Positions 35,249 to 42,755 are shown, counted from the first letter of the stretch. The stretch: 64,000 nucleotides of DNA from Mangrovimonas futianensis (GCF_021245805.1 NZ_JAJJNF010000006.1:124001-188000); one strand, 5' to 3'. Notes: generated by a model from the letters alone, not told the origin. Translations and numbers: made by a program.

Positions 35249-35262
35249 ATGATAATTGTCAG
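35249..35262. promoter_or_regulatory. Fnr/Crp-type operator between ccoI and the regulator gene
   Basis: ATGATAATTGTCAG fits ATGA-N6-TCA with one end mismatch. Its centre (35255.5) is 29.5 bp from the ccoI -7 box. It also lies 40 bp upstream of the regulator's own start, so it may allow autoregulation, but no box with matching spacing is seen in that direction. Confidence 0.55.
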
Positions 35263-35295
35263 CTTTTCACTAATTTTACGGTAGATTTCGAAGAT

Positions 35296-35973
35296 ATGAG
35301 TAAATGTGAACAATGCATCGTCAAGCAATTTAATTCTTTAAAAGCCTTAACCAAAGATGAACTGATTAGGATCTCTGGTTGTAAGGAATCTAGAACCATC
35401 AAAAAAGGGGAGATTATTTTTGAAGAAGGTGAAATTCTTAACGGTATATTCTGTATTAGGGAAGGTATTTGTAAGCTTTCCAAATTGAGTTCCAACGGTA
35501 AAGACCAAATTGTTAAATTGGTAGCTCGAGGGGACATTATGGGGCAACGGTCCTTGATTGGTGATGAGTCAGCCAATCTAAGTGCTGTGGCTATCAATGA
35601 TATGGAAGTTTGCTTTATTCCTAAAAGTGAGATTCTGGACGACCTTCAAAAGAACAATAACTTTTCAATGACTATGTTGCAAAAGATGGCTGATGAACTG
35701 AAATTATCAGATAACATTATTGTGGACATGGCTCAAAAGAGTGTCAAGCAAAGAATGGCAGAAGCCTTGGTTCAGATTTATGAAACCTTTGGAACTGAAG
35801 AAAACGAAGCCTTAAGCGTGATTCTTTCAAGAGAGGATTATGCTAATATTGTGGGGACAGCCACGGAATCGGCTATTAGAATCCTGTCCCAATTCAAGAA
35901 GGAAGGACTTATTAGTACCAAAGGGAAACAAATCATCATTGAAGACGTCAACGGATTAAGACGGGTGGAGTAA
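35296..35973 (+). CDS. Crp/Fnr family transcriptional regulator
   Basis: A 225-aa regulator: N-terminal CEQC (Cys4, Cys7) and Cys29, a cyclic-nucleotide-binding fold (KKGEIIFEEGEILNGIFCIREG, KLVARGDIMGQRSLIGDE), dimerisation helix (QKSVKQRMAEALVQIYETF) and a helix-turn-helix (LSREDYANIVGTATESAIRILSQFKKEGL). The N-terminal cysteines recall Fe-S-sensing Fnr proteins, so oxygen sensing is plausible, not shown. The frame extends upstream to 35200, but ATG 35296 fits the family start. It probably binds the ATGA-N6-TCA sites in this block. Confidence 0.88.
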   Translation: MSKCEQCIVKQFNSLKALTKDELIRISGCKESRTIKKGEIIFEEGEILNGIFCIREGICKLSKLSSNGKDQIVKLVARGDIMGQRSLIGDESANLSAVAINDMEVCFIPKSEILDDLQKNNNFSMTMLQKMADELKLSDNIIVDMAQKSVKQRMAEALVQIYETFGTEENEALSVILSREDYANIVGTATESAIRILSQFKKEGLISTKGKQIIIEDVNGLRRVE

Positions 35974-36189
35974 CTAATCTCTCTCTTTCTCTCTTTTTTG
36001 GTTTATGCTTAGTTTTTTAATCAAATCTCCCAAACCTTGTAAAAGCTTAGTGGCTGTAAGCTCAATAATAATTCTATTAAAGGCAATGAGGTAATCACTT
36101 TGGGTCCTGGGAGTGCATATTATTGTTAGTTAAAGATTTTTTTTACGCAACCTTTTTAATATGTTTACATCTAGAAAGAAACTAACATT

Positions 36190-36714
36190 ATGAACAACCT
36201 ACTAAGAATCCCTTTATTATTTACTATCACATTTTTACTATTTGCCTGTCCGTCTGATGATGGAGATGACGCATGTACCAAAACCATTGTTATCCCTCAA
36301 TTTTATGTTTCGGGTAATCAAACGTATTATATAGACCGTACTCAAGAAGTACCTTGTGACTTCCCAGAACCTACAAATGCTGTACAAATAGAGCCACCTG
36401 CACTTGAAAATTTTTCTTATGAAGTATTGAGTTTCGTTTACACACCAGATACAGGTAACAATACCTCAAGGTTACAATTTGAAATTCAGTTAAACAATCC
36501 GAATGATTATGCAGTTACCGGTGTACCCTTAGTCACTTTGAATATAGATGGTATGATTAGTTCTTCAAGTTATTCTAATGGAACCTTGGATCCTTGTAAT
36601 GAAATAGATTCTGATTCTTATTGCATTTTGAGTGTGGATCTGGAAGCATCTCTAGATTTAGGAGCCCCAGCAAGTGTAGAACTTGTGACAGTTGAGTATT
36701 TTTTAACTAATTAA
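36190..36714 (+). CDS. hypothetical lipoprotein
   Basis: A 174-aa lipoprotein not recognised by family: signal MNNLLRIPLLFTITFLLFAC with lipobox Cys20, acidic linker (PSDDGDD), and a small beta-rich body with FEIQLNNPNDYAVTGVP, which resembles domains of late-embryogenesis or carbohydrate-binding type only vaguely. Four cysteines lie in the mature part (DACTK, VPCDF, DPCNE, SYCIL). It stands alone 217 bp after the regulator; the gap holds a CT-rich stretch and nothing else I can name. Confidence 0.65.
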   Translation: MNNLLRIPLLFTITFLLFACPSDDGDDACTKTIVIPQFYVSGNQTYYIDRTQEVPCDFPEPTNAVQIEPPALENFSYEVLSFVYTPDTGNNTSRLQFEIQLNNPNDYAVTGVPLVTLNIDGMISSSSYSNGTLDPCNEIDSDSYCILSVDLEASLDLGAPASVELVTVEYFLTN

Positions 36715-36730
36715 GTGTTTAGGAATTCGT

Positions 36731-36847
36731 TAAAACCTTAATGGAACTGTCATTCAGAACCTGTCTGCCGATAGGCAGGCGTAGCGAAGAATCTTAACCT
36801 AGCTATAAAGGATTCATCAGTCGCTCATAGCCTCCTTCTAAATGACA
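36731..36847. repeat. intergenic repeat A, copy 1 (with 20-bp hairpin insertion)
   Basis: This ~117-bp element reappears at 39581-39677 at roughly 85% identity outside one gap. Shared blocks include GTCATTCAGA, CGTAGCGAAGAA, CTTAACCT, ATTCATCAGTCG and CCTCCTTCT. Its ends (CATTCAGA / TCTAAATGAC) are near-complementary. Copy 1 carries an additional ~20 bp (36759-36778) that forms its own short hairpin (CTGCC/GGCAG). Confidence 0.75.
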
Positions 36848-36880
36848 AAGTCTTATATGTCATCCGGAATCACCACCCAT

Positions 36881-36908
36881 TGTCATCCTGAACTTGTTTC
36901 AGGATCTA
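36881..36908. repeat. intergenic repeat B hairpin, copy 1
   Basis: ATCCTGAA and TTCAGGAT pair around CTTGT. The same hairpin, with the lead GTCATCCTGAACTTG, recurs at 39139 and 39535, with truncated copies at about 39094 and 39116. Confidence 0.8.
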
Positions 36909-36957
36909 CTTTATTATTAACTGTTAATTGGTCATTGCCAATTGTTAATTGATGAAC

Positions 36958-38907
36958 TCATTCAACCGCTTCCATATCAGCTTGTGGTAATTCTCCATCC
37001 ATTTTTTTGGTTTGGTTTTTAAGGTATTCATCAAGAAAGTCTACCACTTTACTATAGGCTTCTATTTGATTTTCTTTTTTCACAAAGCCATGGCCCTCAT
37101 CTTCAAACAACACATATTCTACGGGCACGCCATTTTCCCTTACTCCAGCAACAATTTCATCACTTTCCACTTGCAGTACCCTTGGGTCTTGTGCACCCTG
37201 TAAAACCATAAGCGGTTTGGTAACTTTATCGGTGTGGAAAAGGGGAGAGATACGTTTTAATCTAACCGAATCGGCACTGTAGGGATCTCCTAATTCCAAA
37301 TACAATGATTTGCGGAAGGATTCCCAATAAGGGGGAATACTTTTGAGGGTTCTCATCCAGTTGGTTACCCCAAACAAATTAACACCTACATTAAACTCTT
37401 CGGGGGTATAGGTTAGGGCTGCCATAGTCATGTAACCACCATAAGAGCCACCTATGATTCCTATTTTATCTGCATCAATTTCTGGTTGGGTTTGAAGCCA
37501 ATTTTTCCCTTCAACACAATCTTGCAAATCTTTTTCACCGTGGTTTAAGTCATCCATCTTATAGAAGGTTTTACCATAACCACTACTACCGCGATTGTTT
37601 ACCGCCAGAACAGCATACCCATGATTTACCATGTATTGGAGCAAGGAGAAGTAACTTTGTCTTGTTTGTCCGCCGGGACCACCATGTACCCAAACCATGG
37701 CAGGTACTTTATGGTCTTTTGAAGCTTGATGTGGCAGGTAATAAATGGCTGGTATCACGGTGCCATCAAAGGATTTGTAACGCACCACTTGTGCTGTGAC
37801 CAAATCATCGATATTAATGTCTTTGTTTAAAACATTGGTAATCCTGTGTAATGCCTTGTTTTCAATATTATAAGTATACAAATCAGAAGGGGTGTTAGAC
37901 CCGCCCACATACAAGCGCATCCATTTTTCATCATCACTAAAACTCACACTGGTAATACTCATTTGACCAAAATCGGGTAGGTCTAGCGGTTGTTTGGTAG
38001 CTGTTTCTGTTACTTCTACGGCATTTTTTCCATCCTCATTTACATAGACTACCATATAGGTGCCATTTTCAGTAAAAACTGCACCCATAACATCCCAATC
38101 CTTTTGTACAACGATTGATTTTTCTTTGGTGCTGAGGTCATAAGCCATCAAATAAGAAAATTCCTGACCATCATCGGTGGTGTAGTATAGGGTTGTATTG
38201 TCTTTGGAAAAACCTTGGGCCGAATTCGCACTAAGCTGGTCATTGATCTTAGTAGATTCCTTGGTTTGCATGTTGTAGAGAAACAGGTCGCTATCGTTGG
38301 TGTTTAGGGACTGACTCAATGCAATATATTGCTCGTCACCAGAAATGGCACTAAAGTCCATACCGTCATTATTCTGGTAGACCAAGCTGGGTTTAAAGGT
38401 GTTGATATCCATTTTATACACATCAAAATACTTGGGGTCTCGTTTGTTTGATAAATAATAAAACCCTTGTTTATCTTCTGTCCAATCTAGGAATTGGGAT
38501 TTAGCCTCTTTCTCTGGGGTAAGATCTGTCAGGGTCCCTGTGGTGTCTCTGAGGTAAATATGGTCTATTTCATCGCCATTGCCATCGGCTGACAGCAACA
38601 TGCGGTCATCACTTGGAAAAAAAGACTGGGCAAAGTATGAGGTGCTGTCTGAAGCGGTTATGGGCGTGTAGTCCCCTCCCTGGGTTGAAACAGTGTACGC
38701 ATTGTAGATGCCTGACTTGTTACTACTAATGAGTAATTTGGAATTATCATGAGAAAAGCTACCACCGCCTACGGACTCATTATCCATAAACTGTTCAATA
38801 GTATATTGTGGGATTTCTCTTTGGGCTGTTTCGGTTTCTTTGGTTTGGTTTTCGTTCTTGCAGGATACAAGAATAAGTACAAAAATAAGGAGGATGGATT
38901 GCTTCAT
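36958..38907 (-). CDS. S9 family peptidase (prolyl oligopeptidase type) lipoprotein
   Basis: A 649-aa lipoprotein (lipobox LVSC, Cys16). Residues 30-380 are a beta-propeller of about seven blades (SFSHDNSKLLISSN and similar). The C-terminal alpha/beta hydrolase has the catalytic serine in GGSYGGYMTMAA, Asp in QGAQDPRV and His in EDEGHGF. Such enzymes cleave oligopeptides after proline or release dipeptides; substrate here is unknown. The lipobox suggests envelope location. It stands alone between repeat-rich spacers. Confidence 0.9.
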   Translation of the reverse strand: MKQSILLIFVLILVSCKNENQTKETETAQREIPQYTIEQFMDNESVGGGSFSHDNSKLLISSNKSGIYNAYTVSTQGGDYTPITASDSTSYFAQSFFPSDDRMLLSADGNGDEIDHIYLRDTTGTLTDLTPEKEAKSQFLDWTEDKQGFYYLSNKRDPKYFDVYKMDINTFKPSLVYQNNDGMDFSAISGDEQYIALSQSLNTNDSDLFLYNMQTKESTKINDQLSANSAQGFSKDNTTLYYTTDDGQEFSYLMAYDLSTKEKSIVVQKDWDVMGAVFTENGTYMVVYVNEDGKNAVEVTETATKQPLDLPDFGQMSITSVSFSDDEKWMRLYVGGSNTPSDLYTYNIENKALHRITNVLNKDINIDDLVTAQVVRYKSFDGTVIPAIYYLPHQASKDHKVPAMVWVHGGPGGQTRQSYFSLLQYMVNHGYAVLAVNNRGSSGYGKTFYKMDDLNHGEKDLQDCVEGKNWLQTQPEIDADKIGIIGGSYGGYMTMAALTYTPEEFNVGVNLFGVTNWMRTLKSIPPYWESFRKSLYLELGDPYSADSVRLKRISPLFHTDKVTKPLMVLQGAQDPRVLQVESDEIVAGVRENGVPVEYVLFEDEGHGFVKKENQIEAYSKVVDFLDEYLKNQTKKMDGELPQADMEAVE

Positions 38908-39138
38908 GATATCGTATGTGATTGATTATAAGCTATAAATATAATCAAACTTTACGTAAAGCTCTTATAATGAGGCAGAAAAGTAAATAGAGGTTCTAAT
39001 TCTCTTGAAAGCCGCAACCCTGACTGTCTGGAAAAATAATTTACAGCGCAATTCCTGCTGAAATTTAAGGCTAACATCCTGAACACTAAAGTCTGTCATC
39101 CTGAACCCCATCCCTTGTCATCCTGAACCCCATCCTTT

Positions 39139-39166
39139 GTCATCCTGAACTTGTTTCAGGGTCTAA
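39139..39166. repeat. intergenic repeat B, copy 2, overlapping a coding 3' end
   Basis: This copy of the GTCATCCTGAACTTG hairpin holds the stop codon (39140-39142) and encodes the last residues of the GIY-YIG protein. Two partial copies (TGTCATCCTGAACC) precede it at about 39094 and 39116. Confidence 0.75.
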
Positions 39167-39457
39167 TGGTCGATACATGTCCTTCCATTCTGGATTAAGG
39201 CCTTCAATAAGATTAATTTTCCAATCCCTGTGCCAATTTTTTAACTGCTTTTCTCTCTTTATAGCGTCATAAACGTATTGAAACTCTTCATAATATACCA
39301 GTTTCCTTAATTTATATCTAGATGTAAAACCACTATTAGAACTAAGATGTCGTTCCATTCTATCATCTATACCTCCTGTAATACCAATGTATAAGACGCC
39401 TCTTGGTTTGTTTGTAAGAATGTAAACCCAGTAGTTGTGATAGGCACGTCTCCTCAT
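39140..39457 (-). CDS. GIY-YIG nuclease family protein
   Basis: A 105-aa single-domain protein. The GIY-YIG core shows in WVYILTNKPRGVLYIGITG (YVYIL...YIG), Arg in DDRMERH, and the catalytic-type Glu in REKQLKNWHRDWK. Members of this small UvrC-like group are common in Bacteroidota and of unknown role. The last seven residues (DPETSSG) are encoded by an intergenic repeat, which also supplies the stop codon. Start ATG at 39457. Confidence 0.88.
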   Translation of the reverse strand: MRRRAYHNYWVYILTNKPRGVLYIGITGGIDDRMERHLSSNSGFTSRYKLRKLVYYEEFQYVYDAIKREKQLKNWHRDWKINLIEGLNPEWKDMYRPLDPETSSG

Positions 39458-39485
39458 GTATTAAAAATAGTGATTTTGTGATAAG

Positions 39486-39506
39486 ATGCTGAAATAAATT
39501 CAGCAT
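39486..39506. repeat. intergenic repeat C hairpin
   Basis: ATGCTGAA (39486-39493) and TTCAGCAT (39499-39506) form an 8-bp perfect stem. A related lead (GAGATGCTGAAAT) occurs at about 46161-46175 without the full hairpin. Confidence 0.55.
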
Positions 39507-39534
39507 GACAGTTCGTTTATTGAATCCCATCCCT

Positions 39535-39562
39535 TGTCATCCTGAACTTGTTTCAGGATCTA
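39535..39562. repeat. intergenic repeat B hairpin, copy 3
   Basis: TGTCATCCTGAACTTG then TTCAGGATC, identical to the copy at 36881 over its hairpin. It lies 19 bp before repeat A copy 2, in the same order reversed around the S9 peptidase/GIY-YIG segment. Confidence 0.8.
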
Positions 39563-39580
39563 ATGCCAATTGTGAACTGT

Positions 39581-39677
39581 TTAAACCTTAATGAAACTGT
39601 CATTCAGAGCGTAGCGAAGAAACTTAACCTGGCTATAAAGATTCATCAGTCGGTCATAGTCCTCCTTCTGAATGACA
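39581..39677. repeat. intergenic repeat A, copy 2
   Basis: This is the shorter form of the element at 36731-36847, without the 20-bp insertion, in the same orientation. It shares TTAAACCTTAATG, GTCATTCAGA, GTAGCGAAGAA, CTTAACCT and CCTCCTTCTGAATGACA. Position 39458-39743 carries no gene that I can support. Confidence 0.75.
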
Positions 39678-39743
39678 TTGGGCTGTTTATCATACAGTAC
39701 TTGTTATCTTCGATTTCAGAATCTAAATGTCATCAAGACGTTC

Positions 39744-40259
39744 CTATCTGGTTATTTCAAACAGCAACAACTCGGTGTCATCATTGGGAAGAAAGGTGGT
39801 GCCTATCTGTTTCAACCCGAGTTTGATTAATAGGTTTTGGGAGGATACATTGTCCTTGGTGGTAAATCCTCTGAGGGTTTCTATGCCAAAATGGGTAAAG
39901 GCGGCTTCCTTAATACAATGGGCGGCTTCAAAACCGTACCCCATTTTCTCATAGGCAGGTAGAAAGGCAAACCCAATATCAATGCCGTCTACGCCTTCCC
40001 GAGCGTAAAGTCCGCAGGTGCCTATTTTCTTTCGGTCTTGCTTCCTGATCAAGGTGTAATTTGAAAAGCCCAAACGCTCTAGTTGGGGCAGCACCTTCAC
40101 ACGGATGTAACTTTCGGCATCCACTTCTGTTTTAAGGTGGCGGTCGCCTATGTACTTTAACCACTTGGGGGTATTTAAAAGCTCTAAAATAAAAGCCGCA
40201 TCCTTAACACTGGTAGGTCTTAGGAGGAGTCTTTCGGTTTCAAAGGTTTTATAGGCCAT
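39744..40259 (-). CDS. GNAT family N-acetyltransferase (RimJ/RimL-like)
   Basis: A 171-aa acetyltransferase with the RimJ/RimL-type start FETERLLLRPTSVKDAAFI, the acetyl-CoA loop region KKIGTCGLYAREG and LPAYEKMGYGFEAAHCIKEAAF, and NVSSQNLLIKLGLKQIGT near the end. It would transfer acetyl groups from acetyl-CoA to an amine; the substrate is not evident. Start ATG at 40259. Confidence 0.88.
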   Translation of the reverse strand: MAYKTFETERLLLRPTSVKDAAFILELLNTPKWLKYIGDRHLKTEVDAESYIRVKVLPQLERLGFSNYTLIRKQDRKKIGTCGLYAREGVDGIDIGFAFLPAYEKMGYGFEAAHCIKEAAFTHFGIETLRGFTTKDNVSSQNLLIKLGLKQIGTTFLPNDDTELLLFEITR

Positions 40260-40413
40260 GGCTGTTTTTATGCGGGGTCACCCAAGTAACCGTACCCAAG
40301 GTAGTAAATTGGAACAGATTTTCAGAAGAAAAACACTTCTAAAGAAATAACTATCACTTTAGTCTTATGACGACCTTGGGCTTTTGTAAAGCGAATCACG
40401 TAGGCCTATGTGG

Positions 40414-40875
40414 CTACTTCTTTTTAGACTTGCCTTTGCCGTTTCCTTTGCTTTTACTGTTTCCTTTGCCTTTGTTCTTGTTTTTGCCGGCGTTGTTTTT
40501 TAATTGGTGGAATTCAGGAGAACCGGGTTTGATGCCTAGTTCTTTGGCGATAACGCCCCAACCTTTCTTTTTGTTGGTTTCATACACCGTAATCACGCGG
40601 TCAATAGGGACTCTAGAGAGTTTGGAAAGTTCAAATGCCAAGTAAATTTCTCCAGGTGCCATGTGCAGGCTTGTGTGCATGTGGTCAATTTTCTTGCTGC
40701 TCACACCAAAAGACAGGCTTAGATCGCTCCTAAAGGCACTAAAGTTGGCCGTGGCTCTTGTGTTGATACTATTTAAATCGGAGTCTAGTTGTACGCTGCC
40801 GGTGTTAAAGGTAATCTGTGCCGAAGCTGAAAAGGCCATAAGGGCCAGTAGAAAGAAAATGCATTTTCTTATCAT
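40414..40875 (-). CDS. secreted protein with Lys/Gly/Asn-rich basic tail
   Basis: A 153-aa exported protein: signal peptide MIRKCIFFLLALMAFSASAQ, then about 95 residues with SLSFGVSSKKIDHMH and IYLAFELSKLSRVPIDRVI, ending in a low-complexity tail of about 25 residues rich in Lys, Gly and Asn (NKNKGKGNSKSKGNGKG). I do not recognise a named family. The tail could bind nucleic acid or anionic surface polymer. Start ATG at 40875; monocistronic. Confidence 0.65.
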   Translation of the reverse strand: MIRKCIFFLLALMAFSASAQITFNTGSVQLDSDLNSINTRATANFSAFRSDLSLSFGVSSKKIDHMHTSLHMAPGEIYLAFELSKLSRVPIDRVITVYETNKKKGWGVIAKELGIKPGSPEFHQLKNNAGKNKNKGKGNSKSKGNGKGKSKKK

Positions 40876-41019
40876 ATCATTGTAGGTTAATGGTTCATGT
40901 TTGCTGTTCTAGTACGAGACACCTTGGGGAGGTGGCAGGTATTTAAACAAGCTTGTTTGCTCTGGTTGCTTATTAGGGCGTTCTATCTCCAGAGGGATAG
41001 AATAGCTAAAATAGTCATT

Positions 41020-41050
41020 TTTTTGGTTTTTGGTTGTTTGTTTATGGTTG
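41020..41050. repeat. G/T-rich repeat, copy A
   Basis: GGTTTTTGGTTGTTTGTTTA and the following ATGGTTGATGG recur, with changes, at 41199-41240 and 42544-42600. Copies A and B also share CGGATT and TGT-ATNGG sequence just downstream. It is in the ~800-bp gene-free stretch 40876-41679. Confidence 0.6.
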
Positions 41051-41133
41051 ATGGTAGGCGCGGATTAAAAGTCTGTGTTATCGGGCCGCTTTCTATGTGT
41101 TTTAGGGTTTTTTGGTCGGGTGTGCCCGAACTA

Positions 41134-41188
41134 CCCGAATATGACCCGAATATGACCCGAAGATAACCCGAAGATAACCCGAATATGA
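41134..41188. repeat. 11-bp tandem repeat, five units
   Basis: Five exact-length units: CCCGAATATGA twice, CCCGAAGATAA twice, then CCCGAATATGA, with a degenerate CCCGAACTA before them. It sits between G/T-rich copies A and B. There are no spacers, so it is not a CRISPR array. The rest of 40876-41679 holds no gene I can support. Confidence 0.9.
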
Positions 41189-41198
41189 CCCCCTTGGA

Positions 41199-41240
41199 TT
41201 TTTTTGGTTGTTTGTTTTTGGTTTTTGGTTTATGGTGGTG
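41199..41240. repeat. G/T-rich repeat, copy B
   Basis: TTTTTTGGTTGTTTG, TTTGGTTTATGGTGG, homologous to copy A, 9 bp after the tandem repeat. Confidence 0.6.
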
Positions 41241-41496
41241 TTCGGATTGAAATTTATATGTCATAGGCTCTTTTTTGATGTTTTTTGAAAGGAGGTCATT
41301 TTTATGAGGTTTTAAATTGTAATTCGGGTGGTTGTGTGAAAAATGCAATAATCTGGTTATTAAGTTATTGCGTTTTTGAGATATTTTTAAAAAATGGTTT
41401 ATTTTTCTGATATTCAAAATGTTATGGGGTTAAAATTTTTTGTTGGCGTATTGCATTTTTTTATATGTTTGAAATCGCTGACCTACTTTAACACGA

Positions 41497-41538
41497 GTCG
41501 CAACGCGTTAAAAACTGGGACGCTTTAGGATATGCGAC
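41497..41538. other. spaced inverted repeat upstream of the orphan gene
   Basis: GTCGCA (41497-41502) and TGCGAC (41533-41538) bracket a GC-rich segment that itself contains AACGCGTT and GCGT/ACGC arms (41505-41523). It is unlike the AT-rich flanks and lies about 140 bp before the orphan gene. Confidence 0.3.
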
Positions 41539-41679
41539 GCCTAAACCATTCTTCTCCCAAAAAAACTAATCGATAGCATTACGCATTTATTAATTGATAG
41601 GTCTTTGTACCTGTTATTTTCACTAACCGACTTGTTGTATGGTTTAGCCACTGTATGACAGTCCCAAATCTTTTTCAAA

Positions 41680-42480
41680 ATGGCTAGAAATAATTCCTTT
41701 ATTAAACTGGAAGGTTCCCTTGATGGGTTGACCTTCTATAGACGAAACGGCGAAAGCCTTGTAAAGACTACCAACAAGGTGAGTAAGAACCGTATTATGA
41801 ACGATCCTGCTTTTAAGCGAACGCGAGAGAACATGCAGGAGTTTGCTGGCGCCTCGGCTTCAGGAAAAGCATTTAGAGATGGTTTTGCTGGATTGGCCCA
41901 ATCTATGGGAGACACGTATTTGAGTGCCCGTTTAAGTGGGTTGATGAAACGTATCAATAGCCAGGGTGCTGGTGATCGCGGTGAACGCGATATTGATGTG
42001 GTTACTTTTCAAGACCTGTTTCGGAATTTTGAATTTAATAGAGCTACGGTTTTTGATTCGAAATTTTTTGCACCCAGTGCCTTACCGAGTATTAATGCCA
42101 GTAGGGACCAAGTGACTTGGTCTATACCTGATTTTAACACCGATTCCTACATCCACAAACCCGAGGGAGCGACCCATTTTAGGTTGGTTTTGGCGGGAAG
42201 TTATGTTAGCAATTACGGGTATGTATCTGGTGTAAAAGGGTATGAGCCTGTGGATGACAGTGTTAATGGTCGTGGTGGTTTTGAGGCCAGTGCTGAGATT
42301 GCCTTAGGAGGTATGGTAGGTGCTGCCACGGACCTAACGATAGACTTTACCGCACTGGGAGCGATTCCTGTTTCTTCTGCATTATTTGTGGGGGTAGGGA
42401 TTGTGTTTTACCAAGAGGTGAATGGTAACTTTTATGAGTTGGCCCAAGGTAACTGTATGAAAATTGCAGTGACGGGATAG
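41680..42480 (+). CDS. orphan hypothetical protein, soluble
   Basis: A 266-aa protein with no signal peptide or membrane helix and no family I can name. It begins MARNNSFIKLEGSLDGLTFY, then a basic helical segment with NDPAFKRTRENMQEFAGA and FRDGFAGLAQSMGDTYLSARL. The C-terminal half is beta-rich (THFRLVLAGSYV, SSALFVGVGIVFYQE). It has its own terminator and is framed by G/T-rich repeats and an 11-bp tandem repeat. Codon use looks like the neighbours' by eye. Start ATG at 41680. Confidence 0.7.
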   Translation: MARNNSFIKLEGSLDGLTFYRRNGESLVKTTNKVSKNRIMNDPAFKRTRENMQEFAGASASGKAFRDGFAGLAQSMGDTYLSARLSGLMKRINSQGAGDRGERDIDVVTFQDLFRNFEFNRATVFDSKFFAPSALPSINASRDQVTWSIPDFNTDSYIHKPEGATHFRLVLAGSYVSNYGYVSGVKGYEPVDDSVNGRGGFEASAEIALGGMVGAATDLTIDFTALGAIPVSSALFVGVGIVFYQEVNGNFYELAQGNCMKIAVTG

Positions 42481-42506
42481 ACTCTATAGGTTTGCCTGAT
42501 TTATTA

Positions 42507-42549
42507 AAAACCCGCCTTGGCTTTGGGAGAAGACTGGGGTGGGTTTTTT
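42507..42549 (+). terminator. intrinsic terminator of the orphan gene
   Basis: AAAACCCGCC (42507-42516) pairs with GGTGGGTTTT (42538-42547, one G-U pair), followed by a T tract to 42549. The T tract is also the start of G/T-rich repeat copy C. Confidence 0.7.
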
Positions 42550-42600
42550 GGTTGGTGGTTTTTGGTTGTTTGTATATGGTTTCTGGTTGGTGGGGAGGTT
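42544..42600. repeat. G/T-rich repeat, copy C
   Basis: TTTTTTGGTTGGTGGTTTTT, then GGTTGTTTGTATATGGTTTC, resembling copies A and B on the other side of the orphan gene. Confidence 0.55.
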
Positions 42601-42629
42601 TTGAAGACGGTTGGCGTAGGGTGGGACAC

Positions 42630-42683
42630 GAGCATGATGCTCTTGCCAGCTTAGGGGTGTACCACGCGATAGAATCGCGCGGT
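42630..42683. repeat. two strong consecutive hairpins in a GC-rich spacer
   Basis: GAGCAT-G-ATGCTC (42630-42642) is a perfect hairpin. ACCACGCGAT (42661-42670) and ATCGCGCGGT (42674-42683) pair with one mismatch around AGA. The spacer 42600-42755 encodes no gene that I can support and could be a structured RNA, a terminator or a mobile repeat. Confidence 0.55.
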
Positions 42684-42755
42684 AGCAGGGTTCTCATCGG
42701 CAATTATAAGATGCGTTTTAATGCCGTTTATATTTTGTTGTGCTAACTTTCATCT

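Noticed and set aside
40367..40645. plus-strand frame rich in Phe/Leu/Pro
   Set aside because: It is the antisense of the Lys/Gly-rich tail of the minus-strand secreted protein.
41134..41188. CRISPR-like array
   Set aside because: Units are 11 bp and contiguous with no spacers, and no cas gene is near.
40983..41417. 144-aa minus-strand reading frame
   Set aside because: It translates the tandem and G/T-rich repeats into low-complexity sequence with no start signal or domain; composition explains the open frame.
42347..42703. 118-aa minus-strand reading frame
   Set aside because: It lies over the end of the orphan gene, its terminator, and the hairpin spacer; no domain or conserved start.
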